From: Pseudoips prasinana
Lineage: Eukaryota > Arthropoda > Insecta > Lepidoptera > Nolidae
Length of the DNA stretch: 64,000 bases
Assembly: GCA_951640165.1 (NCBI GenBank)
Contig: OX621236.1
Span: 27,954,948 to 28,018,947, forward strand
Direction: 5' to 3'
Positions within the stretch are counted from its first letter, which is position 1, and every line of letters begins with the position of its first letter. The notes beneath the pieces were generated by a model. It had not been told where the DNA came from, searched no databases, and saw only the letters and a program-made list of their open reading frames with translations. This document shows, in pieces, positions 1 to 10,149 of this stretch. Position numbers and translations under genes: made by a program.

Positions 1-85
1 TCCACCTCACCATTAACACTCTAGTACTGTTATCTCAGATATTTGATATTATTAGTTTCGTAGATGCCTACATTTTGGTTATGCA

Positions 86-163
86 CAGACGCCAGCACAT
101 CCAGCTACCCCAATCTGTCAAATTTATTTTATAGATTTTCAACTTTATCACAAAAACTACAAT
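86..163 (+). repeat. MITE-1, 5' half copy
   Basis: This is the left terminal inverted repeat and part of the centre of the 135-bp MITE-1 family, whose full copies are at 14554, 15866, 18399, 42224 and 46437. It begins with the family end CAGACGCCAGCACATC and stops before the right end. The left flank reads ATGCA rather than the usual TGTA, as in the 42224 copy. Confidence 0.75.
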
Positions 164-176
164 AGGACAACTATTT

Positions 177-443
177 GACGGGCCTGTTGGCGTGGTTGGC
201 AAATGCTTGCTTTTCATGCCGGAGGTCGTGAGTTCGATTCCCACCCAGGACAGATATTTGTGTGCATGAACATGTCTGTTTGTCCTGAGTGTGGGTGGAA
301 TTATCTATATAATTATGTATTTACAAAAGAAAAGTATTATATGTAATATATCAGTTATCTGGTTTCCATAATACAAGCTCTGCTTAGTTTGGTATCAGAT
401 GGCCGTGTATAAATAATGTCACAGGATATTATTATTATTATTT
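177..443 (+). repeat. tRNA-derived SINE, family A, full length
   Basis: The head carries a pol III box A-like stretch (TGGCGTGGTTGGC) and a box B (GGTCGTGAGTTCGATTCCC). A central domain (ATATTTGTGTG, then TGTCCTGAG) follows, then a tail containing CTCTGCTTAGTTTGG and GATGGCCGTGT, ending in (ATT)n. The same order recurs at 12350, 13145 (minus), 40400 (minus) and elsewhere, so this is a dispersed SINE and not a tRNA gene. Confidence 0.85.
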
Positions 444-537
444 ATGGGTCACAAAATTAGTTGTACTGAGCGTGATTCGAACCCGTGACATGAACTTCGA
501 AGCGACTGTCTTAACCGCTGCGCCACATGTGCATTAT
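444..537 (-). repeat. tRNA-derived SINE, family B, head fragment
   Basis: Read on the minus strand this is the family B head: GTGGCGCAGCGGTTAAGAC followed by a box B-like GGGTTCGAATC. Its complete relatives are at 9031 and 46726. It abuts the (ATT)n tail of the family A SINE, so the two lie tail to tail. The 3' two-thirds are absent. Confidence 0.75.
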
Positions 538-554
538 ATGTATATTGAAACAAT

Positions 555-573
555 TTGTGTGTGTGTGTGTGTA
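555..573. repeat. (GT)n microsatellite
   Basis: A short GT dinucleotide run ends in GTATG. Confidence 0.9.
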
Positions 574-602
574 TGTTTTAAATAACAGAGCTTTATTTAA
601 TA

Positions 603-810
603 CTAGCTGTGCCCGCGACTTCGTCCGCGTGTTAATTAGTTTATTTCGTTTTTTTTTAGTAAAATAAAAACTTTTTCTAAAATAAAAGTAGCCTAAGTTA
701 CTCCTTATTACATCAGCTACCTGCCAATAAAAGTCCCGTCAAAATCGGTCCAGCCATTTCAGAGATTAGCCGGAACAAACAGACAGACAGACAGACAAAA
801 ATTGTAAAAA
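603..810 (-). repeat. Helitron-like / 'CTAGCTGTGCCC' repeat copy
   Basis: It starts with ACTAGCTGTGCCCGCGACT, which on the minus strand is the GC-rich 3' end and CTAGT terminus shared with other window copies. It runs through CAAAATCGGTCCAGCC to a (CAGA)n stretch. The interior differs from the 11457-type copies, so it is probably a sister family. Classification as Helitron-like is inferred from the terminal structure only. Confidence 0.45.
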
Positions 811-871
811 ATGTTATGTTGGTGTAAGTACCGTATGTATATCCATATTTATGTAGTAAAAACCGGCTATT

Positions 872-1344
872 TCAATATTACAAACAGACACTCCAATTTC
901 ATTTATTTGTATAGATACGCTATTTATCTATGTGAGGTTATGTAAAAATAGCGGGTCGTTATTTATTAGACGCTATTTATCTGCAGCTATATATGCACGG
1001 ATGGCCGCACACCATCACCTCGCCTATTCATTTGTTTGAGCACACTCATTTAGCATCGTTTACCTCGGCCCACTTCACAGATATCTTTCCGCGCTAATGT
1101 TGCCACGTAGATTTCCCCTTTCCCCCTTCCGCTAAACAAATGAACAACTACGCGCTGTGTAAATCTTGGCGCTCCCTTGAGCGGAATCCTTAGAATTAAT
1201 TATGTGCTACGATCCCATGTCACGATTAAATCTTCTTACTTGCATAATGTAAATAGATAATTCAAGACAAATACCGCCGACATACCTCCGGTTCTCGAAG
1301 CTACTTGTCCTACTTGTCCTTACTTGTTCATATACTATCAAATA
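872..1344. other. No recognised feature
   Basis: A+T-rich sequence with short pyrimidine tracts (CCCCTTTCCCCCTTCC near 1117). I see no coding frame with gene-like composition and no match to the window's repeat families. Confidence 0.4.
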
Positions 1345-1405
1345 AGTTAAGCACCTAGGCGTGCGGTTACTCTGTAGATGGGTGACCGCTAAATTGGTGT
1401 CATTT
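1345..1405 (+). repeat. 5S rRNA-derived SINE fragment
   Basis: It contains GTTAAGCACCTAGG, then GCGGTTAC, then GATGGGTGACCGC. These are the box A, intermediate element and box C of a 5S rRNA internal promoter in the correct order and spacing. Longer relatives are at 18738, 23437, 24604, 47135 and 57557. Only the promoter core is recognisable here. Confidence 0.6.
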
Positions 1406-1729
1406 TTAAGCATCTACATCAACAAGTCTGACCCTAAAATAAACAAGATACCTACGAAAAAAAGGTGTTTTAAAAATCAATATCGACCGTCTTTTGACAA
1501 CCGATTGGGAAAATTTGTATTGATCTCATCTCATATAAATCCGTTTGGTTGTTTTTGGGTGAAAGAGAAACATCCATACCCACAAACTGTCACATTTATA
1601 ATATTCGTAGGATTTATCGTATGAAACCGAAACAAACTGGCATGGACTATTAAATAATAGAAAAAAAGGAAAAATATATAATTAATTTAGTTTAGTTTTT
1701 TTTAGTTTAGTTTTTAATATCTAGCTGTA

Positions 1730-1882
1730 GTATTTACTAATTCTAGTGTTGCTGTTCTAATAATAAATGCATGACGCCTTTAAAAATTGTGCATTAGGAT
1801 CTGTGTTATTGTATTATTCATATGTAAGAAAAATGTAACAATTACTGGCTGTCCTCAATAAATAAAATAAAAATAAATAAAA
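1730..1882 (+). repeat. Probable non-LTR retrotransposon 3' tail
   Basis: A non-coding stretch ends with CTGTCCTCAATAAATAAAAT and further A-rich repeats, the usual form of a LINE 3' UTR with a polyadenylation signal. No coding remnant precedes it, so the call rests on the tail alone. Confidence 0.35.
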
Positions 1883-2013
1883 TTATACTAGAGTACCTGG
1901 TACAATTCTACAGACTGATAGCCACACAAATTAACACACACGCGTATTACTTTAGCGGCTACTAATACCATTATTGTGTGAGAAGTTGAAAAGGTATCAT
2001 AAACATGTCATCA

Positions 2014-3350
2014 TACCTTAATATAGACAGAACTATTTACAATATGTAGTTAAAATATTAGACTTAAACTAGATAATTAAACATAATCTCTTGACAATAA
2101 CTTGATACGAGCTAGCTAAATATCATTGCTATAATAAAATAAATTTTATAAATGTTTTCATACAATGTGTACCTAAATATCTATGTTACTAGAAATAATA
2201 ATGTATACAACTATATTACTACAAACATGTTCCGACTATTTACAAGCGCTTTTTTAAAGTCTACGTGAATAAAAACCTTTTTTATTATATTTTATTTTTT
2301 ATTTTATCAAGAGTAAATATCTCGAATAATCAGGCATTACGTAGTGAATAAATGATAGTTAAATCTGAGTGTGGTCTAGTCCCCTTCTGAATATTTGATT
2401 GGGTAAGTAGTAGTGCTTTCAATATTAGGCCTTACGGACTTACTGTTTAGTTTAGAGTTATTGTTATTACGATCTAATCTCAGCTTCATTGTTATAATTT
2501 ATTGACGTTAGAATTCTTAAGCCACCACTCGAAACTGTGCTGCCTATAAAAAAAACCCTATGTTGTACCTAAGTATTTACTAAGGTAAATATGTTATTTC
2601 CTTGCTGAGATATACGTGTAAAAGGTCGTATAGTTAATCAAAAGTTAATTAAAATGGTATCACCAGTGACATTAAGACACCTCGTCTGAGAATGAGTATT
2701 TCTTTAACCTCACTCATTTCATTACTAAATTATAGTTAAATCTGTGTGTGGTCTAGGCCCTTTCTAAATATTTGATTTGGTAAGTAAGTCGTGCCTTCAA
2801 TGTTAGGCTTCAGGCTTACGGTTTAGTTTAGAGTTATTGTTATTACGATCTAATCTTACTTACGATAATTACTCTTAACGTTCGTTTAGGTAAATAATTA
2901 CACTGTTGGTATTAATTTATTAGTTAATATCAAAGCTACACACAAAGAAGCTCAGACTAGGAGTGCCATGACATAATTTAGTAGGTACGTAAATGAATAA
3001 GGTTAACGAAATAGTCACATTCTGATGAGGTGTCTAATAAACAAAGTCTTGTTCGAATTGTTCTATAAATAATTAAAAAGGTTTTTATCCACGTAGACTT
3101 AAAAAAACCCTTGTAAATAGTCAGAACATGTTTGTAGTAATATATAATTATTTTTAAGTACATATAGATATTAGGTACACGGATTGTAGGAAAAAAATTA
3201 CAATAAGATTTATTTTATAATAGTAACGATATTTCGCTAGCTTAAATTAAGTTAAAGTCAAGGATCATGTTTAGGTTTAATTATCGAAATTTTAAATTTT
3301 GGCAATATTTTACTACATATCGTCTCAATGGTTCTGTCTATATTAAGGTA
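2014..3350. mobile_element. Long-inverted-repeat (foldback-type) element
   Basis: The ends are TACCTTAATATAGACAGAAC and its near-complement GTTCTGTCTATATTAAGGTA. About 280 bp at 2014-2290 is the reverse complement, with point differences and small indels, of 3070-3350. Landmarks include AGTCTACGTGAATAAAAACC against GGTTTTTATCCACGTAGACT. A second inverted pair (about 2675-2720 with 2993-3040) continues the right arm. A roughly 140-bp direct duplication lies inside (2345-2485 and 2723-2860). No transposase frame is visible, so it looks non-autonomous. The superfamily and target duplication are unresolved. Confidence 0.65.
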
Positions 3351-3566
3351 CGAATTAAATATTCAACAAGGTCTGCCACCTTGTTTGTTGTTGTTTTGTT
3401 TATAACGACGCTCGCGCTTTAATGCTACCACCGGATCAAATGCGCCCCAATTTCAAATAGCACAAATCAAACAAAATGCTTTTTATGCAAATGCATGAAG
3501 CCGTTTATGTTGCAGAACATCACTCATCAACTCACTCTCCTCTTTTTCTTCACTGTCCACTTCCTT

Positions 3567-3670
3567 ATACGTATTCTGAACTAGTGCCTAATTGGGTAAT
3601 ACTTATAATAAGTTCCATATACGTATTCTGAACTTGTGCCTAATTGAGTAATACTTATAATTAGTATGCA
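3567..3670. repeat. 52-bp tandem duplication
   Basis: ATACGTATTCTGAACT begins at 3567 and again at 3619. The units differ at only a few bases, for example GGGTAATAC against GAGTAATAC. Confidence 0.85.
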
Positions 3671-3702
3671 TCTTCTATTTAATGTAGAAGTTTTCAAAAA
3701 GA

Positions 3703-3834
3703 ATCCTACTAGCATTAAAATGTGAAAATCATGTTTGTTACTCAATCATGCAAAAACGAAACAATGGATTTGTTTGGAAATTTTGAACCGAGATAGATTT
3801 TAATCTTGGGCAACACCGTGGGGCGCAGCTAGTA
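3703..3834 (+). repeat. Helitron-like repeat, 3' part
   Basis: The end, CCGTGGGGCGCAGCTAGTA, corresponds to the GGGGCACAGCTAGT terminus of the Helitron-like copies. The body (TACTCAATCATGCAAAAACG) resembles 10667-10760 (AACTCAATCACGCCAAAATG), so the two form a subfamily. Confidence 0.5.
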
Positions 3835-4212
3835 TAGCATAAAACTTTTGGCCCGAGCTCATTAGCTACGGTTTAGCACGCTACTTCTGGACTAACGAGG
3901 ATATAATATGTTGTATGTAAAACAGTGATCGCTGACGACATTTTGATGGCTGCGTGCGAATAATGTTTTGCTTGTGTGTATCGTTCGTATTTATATTAGG
4001 AATAGCACCTACCCCGGATTGGTAGAAGGTACAGGTTCGATCCCTGCCAGTTAATTACATTATTGATTTCCCAGTTTTTAGTTTCAACTTACGCTTTCTA
4101 TTGCGACGAATGCTATAAAACTAGAATTTCTAAATTTAGAAGGTAATTATCAATGATAGATATGCACATGAATCAACTGATTGCTGACACACTCTACACA
4201 AACACCCACCCA
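3835..4212. other. No recognised feature
   Basis: A+T-rich sequence without gene-like frames. A short box B-like GGTTCGATCCCTGCC near 4033 could be a decayed SINE head, but nothing around it supports that firmly. Confidence 0.3.
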
Positions 4213-4250
4213 TACACACACACACACACACATACACACACACACACACG
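4213..4250. repeat. (CA)n microsatellite
   Basis: CA repeats are interrupted once by a T (ACATAC). Confidence 0.95.
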
Positions 4251-4577
4251 CACGAACTTTTTCCATGCATTATTTAATTATATTGTGTTTTACTATTATT
4301 ATTAACATATATATTTTTAATATTAGATAAATATCTATTTCTATATCTATGTAATATTAAAGGTTTTTTTTTCAAGAAGTTTCTATATTCTGTTGTATTG
4401 TCTCTAATTATTATTTTTTTAAAATTTTATCTTGTTTGTACCTAGTCATTTAAGAGTTTTATGTACCAATTCTTTATAAATGTAAAACAATTGGTTCCTG
4501 CAAGACAAGCCTGCGTGCTTAGTGCAGAGATCATTGCTAAAAGTAACATGTACGTTTTTTTGTGAAATAACTAAATG

Positions 4578-4602
4578 AAAAAAAAAAAAAAAAAAAAAAA
4601 AA
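4578..4602. repeat. Poly(A) tract
   Basis: About 25 consecutive adenines. It may mark an old retroelement 3' end, but no recognisable element precedes it. Confidence 0.9.
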
Positions 4603-5005
4603 GATTATGCAACTGTAAACATATCAACCGGCCAAGTTAGTTCAAAAAAATAAAGCTGATGGAGGTCACCTAATACTCCGTAAAGGTATTCAGTTAGGAA
4701 ACTCGTAAATTGGCCTGCCGGTGTGTTTCATTCATAACTTACTTAGTTAGTGGAGGGTGCAGGTTCAACCTCCGCCAGGTAATCCACCAATATCACACAG
4801 CGCTATTCAGCCCATGCAAAGATTGCCCTACGGATACTAGAAACTATGGAAATAATTATAAATACTTCTATCTGTTGTTTACGCGAAGAAATATTATATA
4901 TAGCAAAACTATATACCTACTTCTTTATGTTTTTGTAAATATATACATGCAATACACCCGAACCAAGTCAAATAGACTTGTTTATGAAGCTAGCCGTGTG
5001 GTTCC

Positions 5006-5161
5006 GGCCCATAAAGAATAACAGGCCCACCCCATATGATCCCGTAGGAATCGTAAAAGGCGACTAAGGGATACACCAGGTAGTCGAGCAGCAGCGCCAC
5101 CTGCAATACCAGTTTAGACATAACTGAGGTCGCTAACTCGCATGCCAAACGCGGTGAGTAC
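5006..5161 (+). repeat. Interspersed repeat 'G', left part of an interrupted copy
   Basis: Landmarks are GTAAAAGGCGACTAAGGGAT, GCAGCAGCGCCACCTG and AACGCGGTGA. The same order occurs uninterrupted, in reverse complement, at 62203-62445. Here the repeat stops at GTGAGTAC and resumes at 8923, so a 3.76-kb block was inserted into it. The far end resembles the RTE-type tail (CCAGCAGTNGGC...TGATCA), which suggests a SINE or short LINE derivative. Confidence 0.75.
5154..5161 (+). repeat. Left copy of 8-bp target-site duplication GTGAGTAC
   Basis: GTGAGTAC occurs at 5154-5161 and 8923-8930, at the exact points where repeat 'G' is broken. The uninterrupted copy at 62 kb has the related GTGATAAC once. 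Eight base pairs is the usual hAT-type duplication length. Confidence 0.7.
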
Positions 5162-5275
5162 CGGAGCTTTTCTCCAATACCGGTATTAACGGTATTAGGT
5201 CTAGGATAATACCGGGATCCCGGTATTTTCGACATTTAGAGTTTTTTTTTCCGTTAAAGTCATTAATTGATTATA

Positions 5276-6578
5276 ATGGGTGTTTATTTAGAGGTATAGA
5301 ACTTTAAGTTGGCATTACTGTTCAAGATGGCGACCGATTTAACAGCTGTCAAGTGATTTATTCTCAGTTTGGTTTGGCAATTCATTATGAATAGACTCAC
5401 GCCTAAACAACGCTTGCAAATAGTGCAATTTTATTTAGAAAATAATGGTTCTGTGCGGAATAAGTATCGCGCACTACGTCCATTTTATCGTCGACAAAAT
5501 CGTCCATCAGAGCAGTTAATTCGATTAAACATGGAACGTTTTCGCACCACGTTTACTCTTATTGATAACTCGCATCCCCCCAGAGACGCCGTACTGTGCG
5601 TACAGAAGAAGCTATTGCTGCTGTAGAGCGTAGCATTGAGGAAGACCCGAATGAGTCTATCCGCCATCGAGCACAGGAATTGGATCTGTATCCATCCACT
5701 TTATGGAAGATTTTGCGGAAGGATCTTGGTTTGCGTGCTTACCAAATCCAACTCGTGGAAGAATTGAAGCCAAACGCTCATCAAGTAAGGCGTAGATTCG
5801 TCGAATGGGCCCAAAAACAGATTGCCGTTGTTCCCGATTTTCATAAATGAATTTTGTTTAGCGATGAAGCGCACTTCTGGTTGAATCGCTACGTCAACAA
5901 ACAAAACTGCCGCATTTGGAGTGAAGCTAATCCTCATGTGTATGTCGAAACACCATTACATCCAGAAAAACTGACTGTTTGGTGCGCTTTACAGACTGGT
6001 GGAATCATTGGTCCGTACTTCTTGAAAAACGATGATGGCCAGAACGTTACAGTCAATGGTGGTCCGTATAGAGCCATGATTACTAACTTTTTCATTCCTG
6101 AATTGAACAACCATGATGTCCAGGAGCTGTGGTTCCAACAAGACGGCGCAACATGTCACACAGCTCGTGCCACAATCAATTTATTGAAAGACACGTTTGG
6201 TGACCGCCTAATTTCACGTTTTGGACCTGTGAATTGGCCTCCAAGATCTTGTGATTTAACACCGCTAGACTCCTTTCTGTGGGGCTATCTAAAGTCATTG
6301 GTCTATGCGGATAAGCCACAAACGCTTGACCATTTGGAAGACAACATTCGCCGTGTTATTGCCGATTTACGGCCACAAATGTTGGAAAAAGTCATCGAAA
6401 ATTGAACGTCCAGATTGGACTACATCAGAGCTAGTCGTGGCGGTCATATGCCAGAAATCATATTTAAAATATAATGCTACAAGATTATCTTTCGGATAAT
6501 TAAAATTCATGTCAATCGAATAATCCATCGTTGTTTTATTGCAATTTAAAGTTCTATACCTATAAAAAATACACCCTT
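5276..6578 (+). mobile_element. Tc1/mariner-superfamily DD41D element with TIRs
   Basis: The termini are imperfect inverted repeats: GGGTGTTTATTTAGAGGTAT on the left and, read inward on the minus strand, GGGTGTATTTTTTATAGGTA on the right. Both continue as AGAACTTTAA. TA dinucleotides flank both ends (5274-5275 and 6579-6580), as expected for this superfamily. The 1.3-kb length fits a single-transposase element. It lies inside the larger 5162-8922 insertion and is therefore younger than it. Confidence 0.85.
5387..6474 (+). pseudogene. Decayed DD41D transposase (rosa/Visitor-like)
   Basis: It would cut and paste the element through its TIRs. The start ATG at 5387 opens an N-terminal helix-turn-helix region with NRPSEQLIRLNMERF. 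The frame shifts near 5580, within a C-run. The second frame holds RTEEAIAAVERS and YPSTLWKILRKDLG. A TGA at 5848-5850 interrupts it just before FSDEAHFWLN, which carries the first catalytic Asp. QQDGATCHTA holds the second, and SCDLTPLDSFLWG holds the third. Forty-one residues separate the last two, hence DD41D. A further TGA at 6403-6405 replaces the Trp expected from the family's NW context, and the frame then runs on to TAA at 6472. With one frameshift and two stops it cannot encode an active protein. Confidence 0.85.
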
Positions 6579-7659
6579 TAGTATAGTGAAATCTCTAATT
6601 TAAAAGGTATTATAATTTTAAGTATCACAACAATAAAAGAGTGTTTTAGAGAAAATCAAATTTTAATCAAATAAAACGAGTATCTCCCTCAGTTCCACTT
6701 ATCGAACTTGCAACATTACAAAGGTTAGGTACAATCTGGGGGTATGGCAGTGCCCCCGCCAAGTCGAGCGCGAAGCAACACTGCCGTACCATCCTTTTCT
6801 GGAACCATTTCGCCGCATTTTCAGGCCCCGGTTTGAGAACCTCTGGATGGGACTAGAACACTGAAATTTTCCTCATCTTGTAAGCTATAATCACGCACTT
6901 GAAATCCAAAATTTTAAGTCGTTAGATCTTTTAATTCCAAAGCTAAGTGAAAGCAAAGTTACGCATTTTCGACACTGACACATGATCATCAAAATAGAAC
7001 TGGTACTTCCCATTGACCTAGAGGAGCCTAGAGCGCAGAAATTTGGTACAGAGTTAGAGTTTAACGCCCACATAGAGGAAAAACGATAAAAACTGGGATC
7101 ATGGAAGATCTGGGCTACCTAGTGACCCTGATGAGAAACCGTAAAAGCACACCCAAACTATTAGCGTTATCGACCGACTACCTTTGCAAAATTTATTCTG
7201 CGTAGTGGGACTCTGTTTCTAATATGAACATAAAATGAAAATGTCCATATCCCTACTATCTATCAGTAAAAATAATCAGCTTTGTGCAAAAAGAAGTGAA
7301 GTTCCACCAAAAACATTCTGTAAAAAAATAGCCAAGCTGCTTGTTTATCTCTAAAAAGTCATGAAATCTCTAGACAAAATTGAGCCAAGTCTAAGGTTCC
7401 ATACTGCAATTTCTTTATTATTATATTTTATGTTATGTTAGGTTAGTTAGTATCCTTTCATTTTATAAATAAGAGACTCTTAACATAAAAACGTGTTAAA
7501 ACCATTACATTGAAAATTATTGTTGTGTTTGAACGTGTTTCGGAACGGCGTAGTGATAGTGACCCGGTTAGCTGTAGTAATATAATAATTCAATGAAACA
7601 ATTTGGAGTACTTACTCGTTCGTTCGTTGTGTAATGAATACCGTAAATCCCGGTGTTCA
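6579..7659. other. Unassigned interior of the composite insertion
   Basis: No coding frame of note. A GC-richer patch at 6725-6790 (GGGGGTATGGCAGTGCCCCC) stands out from A+T-rich surroundings, and CGCCGCATTTTCAGGCCCC follows. The wording suggests old repeat sequence, but I cannot name the family. Confidence 0.35.
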
Positions 7660-8845
7660 AAAATTAAATAATAATAATAATAATAAATTTTATTCAAGAA
7701 ATAATGTGTACAAAATTATAACTACTTACTTTAAAATAATTAATACTAAGCTATAGACAATTTTTTGCCTGTACTAGGTTAAACCTGTACCACAGGCGTT
7801 CTAACGGCTTAAAAGGTATACTTATTCTTTATCAAAAAATTAAAACAATATTTAATTGTACATACAAATTCAAAGACCTAAGATATAATGTTAAAAAAAA
7901 TAACTTATTTTAGAATACTAAATAATCCCTCAGTCTCATCATAGCTCAATTTTTGTAAAAAATTGCTGACTATTTTATTACAATTTGTATAGTTAAGGTT
8001 ATATATAGATAGTGACTTATTTATTTTATTGTAAAGATATGGTCCGAGAAAAGGATAAAATCTGTTTGTATAAATAAACTTTGACTCTGATGCACTAGTG
8101 CAGATAATATCTTTCCGTCTCTTGGTGTTAGTAAGGTTAGCATTGTAAGTGAGTGTTGTGTGTTGTTTTAAAATTGCATGTTTAATAAATAGTTGGCGGA
8201 CAGTTAAAACGTTGCATTTTTCATACAGAAGGCACGTAGGAAAAAGGAAAGGTCGAAAAGTTGCAACTTTTAGTATTGCTCTTTGGGCACGTTCAATGGT
8301 TAACATTAATGTTTTTGGAGCACCACCCCAGGAAGTAATGCAGTATTGAATAATAGATTGACATAATGCCTGATAGACTAGTCTAATCAATTTCATATCA
8401 GCAATATGCCGTAGCTTTTTAAATACGAATATGAGTTTCCGTACACGGTTTGACAAGGCAAGGATATGTTGTTTAAAAGATAGAGTTTCATCGATAATAA
8501 CACCAAGGTACTTAATGCTATTTGTGTTAGCAATAACTGGACAGTCGCAAGGAACCAAGGGACTGGGACAATAGTGTGCATATAGGTTATCTTGTTTAGG
8601 AAGTCTGTGGTTTTTACGCATGCCAAAATTTATAAACATTGTCTTTTCAGCATTTAATGTTAGCAGATTATTTCTAAGCCATTTATTTATTACATTAAAC
8701 CCATGTTGTGCGTAATAATGAACCGCAGTAGTGTTTGAAGCAGAAAAAATTAATGCTGTGTCATCAGCATAGGAAATTACTTTTCCATGGTCTAACTTTA
8801 AGGAACACAGATCATTAATGTAAATCAGGAATAATTTATGTAAAT
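7660..8845 (-). mobile_element. 5'-truncated CR1/L2-type LINE with (ATT)n tail
   Basis: The minus-strand coding remnant (7905-8843) is followed by a 3' UTR that ends in (ATT)n at 7666-7690. The 5' end is lost within the reverse-transcriptase domain, at the join to hAT-like terminal sequence near 8845. This is the usual dead-on-arrival form of a LINE insertion. Confidence 0.8.
7905..8843 (-). pseudogene. Non-LTR reverse transcriptase, C-terminal part
   Basis: Open for over 300 codons, but it lacks the endonuclease and the fingers/palm start. The first recognisable piece is FLIYINDL (end of motif B region). SYADDTALIF (motif C, catalytic YADD) and LTLNAEKTMFINF (motif D) follow, then the thumb-like IKYLGVIIDETLSFKQHI. 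A CR1/L2-type C-terminal half with RFYPFLGPYLYNKI ends at 7905. The roughly 30 residues before FLIYIN in the open frame come from neighbouring non-LINE sequence and are not part of the protein. It has no promoter and no start codon of its own, so it is not expected to be functional. Confidence 0.8.
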
Positions 8846-8922
8846 ACCGGTTTTGTAATGGATTCTTTTCGGTCCGGGATCCCGGTATTTTCGGTATCCG
8901 GGATCCCGGTTTGCGACCCCTA

Positions 8923-9026
8923 GTGAGTACGGGCAACCCCTCCAAATGGCAACGTTCTATATAAACCTTTGGGTTGACCTATATCCAGCAGTCGGCAATA
9001 TCTGGCTAATAATGTGATCAACACAT
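8923..9026 (+). repeat. Interspersed repeat 'G', right part
   Basis: It begins with the second GTGAGTAC copy and continues GGGCAACCCCTCCAAATGGC, CTATATCCAGCAGTCGGC and AATGTGATCA. The same order follows the left part in the uninterrupted minus-strand copy at 62203-62445. Confidence 0.75.
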
Positions 9027-9030
9027 TTTG

Positions 9031-9238
9031 ACTGCACGTGTGGCGCAGCGGCTAAGATGGTCGCCTCGCCTCTTCGTGTCGCGGGTTCGAGTCCCGCACC
9101 GGACAACTATTTGTGTGGCCCATAAATAGTTGTTCTGAATTTGGATGTAATTTATGTCCGTTTATGATATGTTTGTATAGTACCCCGCGACACAGGGACA
9201 AGATTCCCTAGTGCGGGCGTTGTTTAAAAAACACAAAT
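9031..9238 (+). repeat. tRNA-derived SINE, family B, full length
   Basis: The box A region GTGGCGCAGCGGCTAAGA and box B GCGGGTTCGAGTCCCGCAC are tRNA-like. The central domain holds ACTATTTGTGTGG and GTTGTTCTGA. The tail reads AGTACCCCGCGACACAGGGA and then CTAGTGCGGGCGTTG. It is one of the best copies of the family. Confidence 0.85.
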
Positions 9239-9660
9239 ATTTGTCAAAAGGCTGCGGTTTACTATCGAGTAAGTCACAGCGCGGTGGGGCTGCGCGCGGT
9301 GGTCGCTATCTCTTTGCATCGCGAAATGTAATAAAACTGAACTTTGAATGCCGCAGATTTACAAAACACATCGAATTTAATGATGATTCATTAACCGCTA
9401 AGGGAAAGTTAATGCACCATTGCCTCCCAATGAGATATAAGATAGATGGCGGTAGTTGGAAAGCCATTCAAAGTGAATGTGAAACTACAAAGCTGTGATA
9501 AATGATATCGAATCAAACAGTGGCCGTGACGAAAAGATATGATTCACATCTCGATCACGTACGGAACGAGTGAAGATTCAAGAGGTCGGCGGATATTTAC
9601 GACTTACAAAGGGTGACTAGCAAGTGCGGCCTGGGATATATAAGTATTATCACATAAGAT
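9239..9660. other. No assigned feature
   Basis: Moderately GC-rich in places (GTGGGGCTGCGCGCGGTGGT near 9282). A 95-codon open frame crosses from the SINE tail into this stretch, has no recognisable domain, and I do not call it a gene. Confidence 0.3.
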
Positions 9661-9663
9661 AAA

Positions 9664-9840
9664 TACACTTTATTGTACACCATTATACATAAAAGTTGAA
9701 AGATCTCAAATAAAATAGTTATAAAAAAGGTACAATAGGCGGTCTTATCGCTTAAAGCGATCTCTTCCAGACAACCTTTAGTTGGACTATATTGTATGGA
9801 ATTAGGAGTAGGGGTAGTGTATGGTGTAAAAATATAGGAT
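9664..9840 (-). repeat. CR1/L2-type LINE 3' UTR fragment
   Basis: Plus-strand wording is CTTTATTGTACACC, then GGTCTTATCGCTTAAAGCGA and CTTCCAGACAACC. The reverse complement follows a LINE C-terminal coding remnant at 11928-12343, which identifies it as that family's 3' UTR. Other copies are at 14543, 32764 and 51211. Confidence 0.7.
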
Positions 9841-10149
9841 ATGATTAAGTACTTAAGACTAATAGTGGTATCTACTTAATAGTAGTACTACCACTAATTA
9901 CTTACATAATATATTACTTATACCTATTTATTTGTATACAATACATAGAATAACACATAATTCGTAGACTTCTCATAGAACATATATATGCGTCTTAGTT
10001 GGCCTATCTCAACGGAGTGTATCCTTTATTTTTATTTGGCGACTAATAGTAAAAAGAGCCAGAAAAAACATCGACATTTCTTAGATTTTTGAAAAATTAT
10101 TATCCTGGCCGTCTAATTCGTTGATTTAGACCACATATATACCATAAGA

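Larger units (their letters stand above)
5162..8922. mobile_element. Composite insertion bounded by an 8-bp direct repeat (hAT-like candidate)
   Basis: The block between the two GTGAGTAC copies has palindromic subterminal motifs at both ends: ATACCGGGATCCCGGTATTTT near 5203 and CCGGGATCCCGGTATTTTCG near 8876. Read inward on the minus strand, the right end begins TAGGGGTCGCAAACCGGGAT, similar in style to hAT termini. The left end does not match it well. Inside lie a DD41D element (5276-6578) and a LINE fragment (7660-8845), which explain most of the length. No hAT transposase is seen. The superfamily is inferred from duplication length and subterminal repeats. Confidence 0.5.

Noticed and set aside
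8149..8349. 66-codon plus-strand ORF inside the LINE
   Set aside because: Antisense shadow of the minus-strand reverse transcriptase.
7905..8945. Extending the LINE protein through MEGLPVLTRGRKPG to 8945
   Set aside because: Those residues come from the hAT-like terminus and repeat 'G', which only happen to be open in frame. Reverse-transcriptase similarity starts at about 8843.
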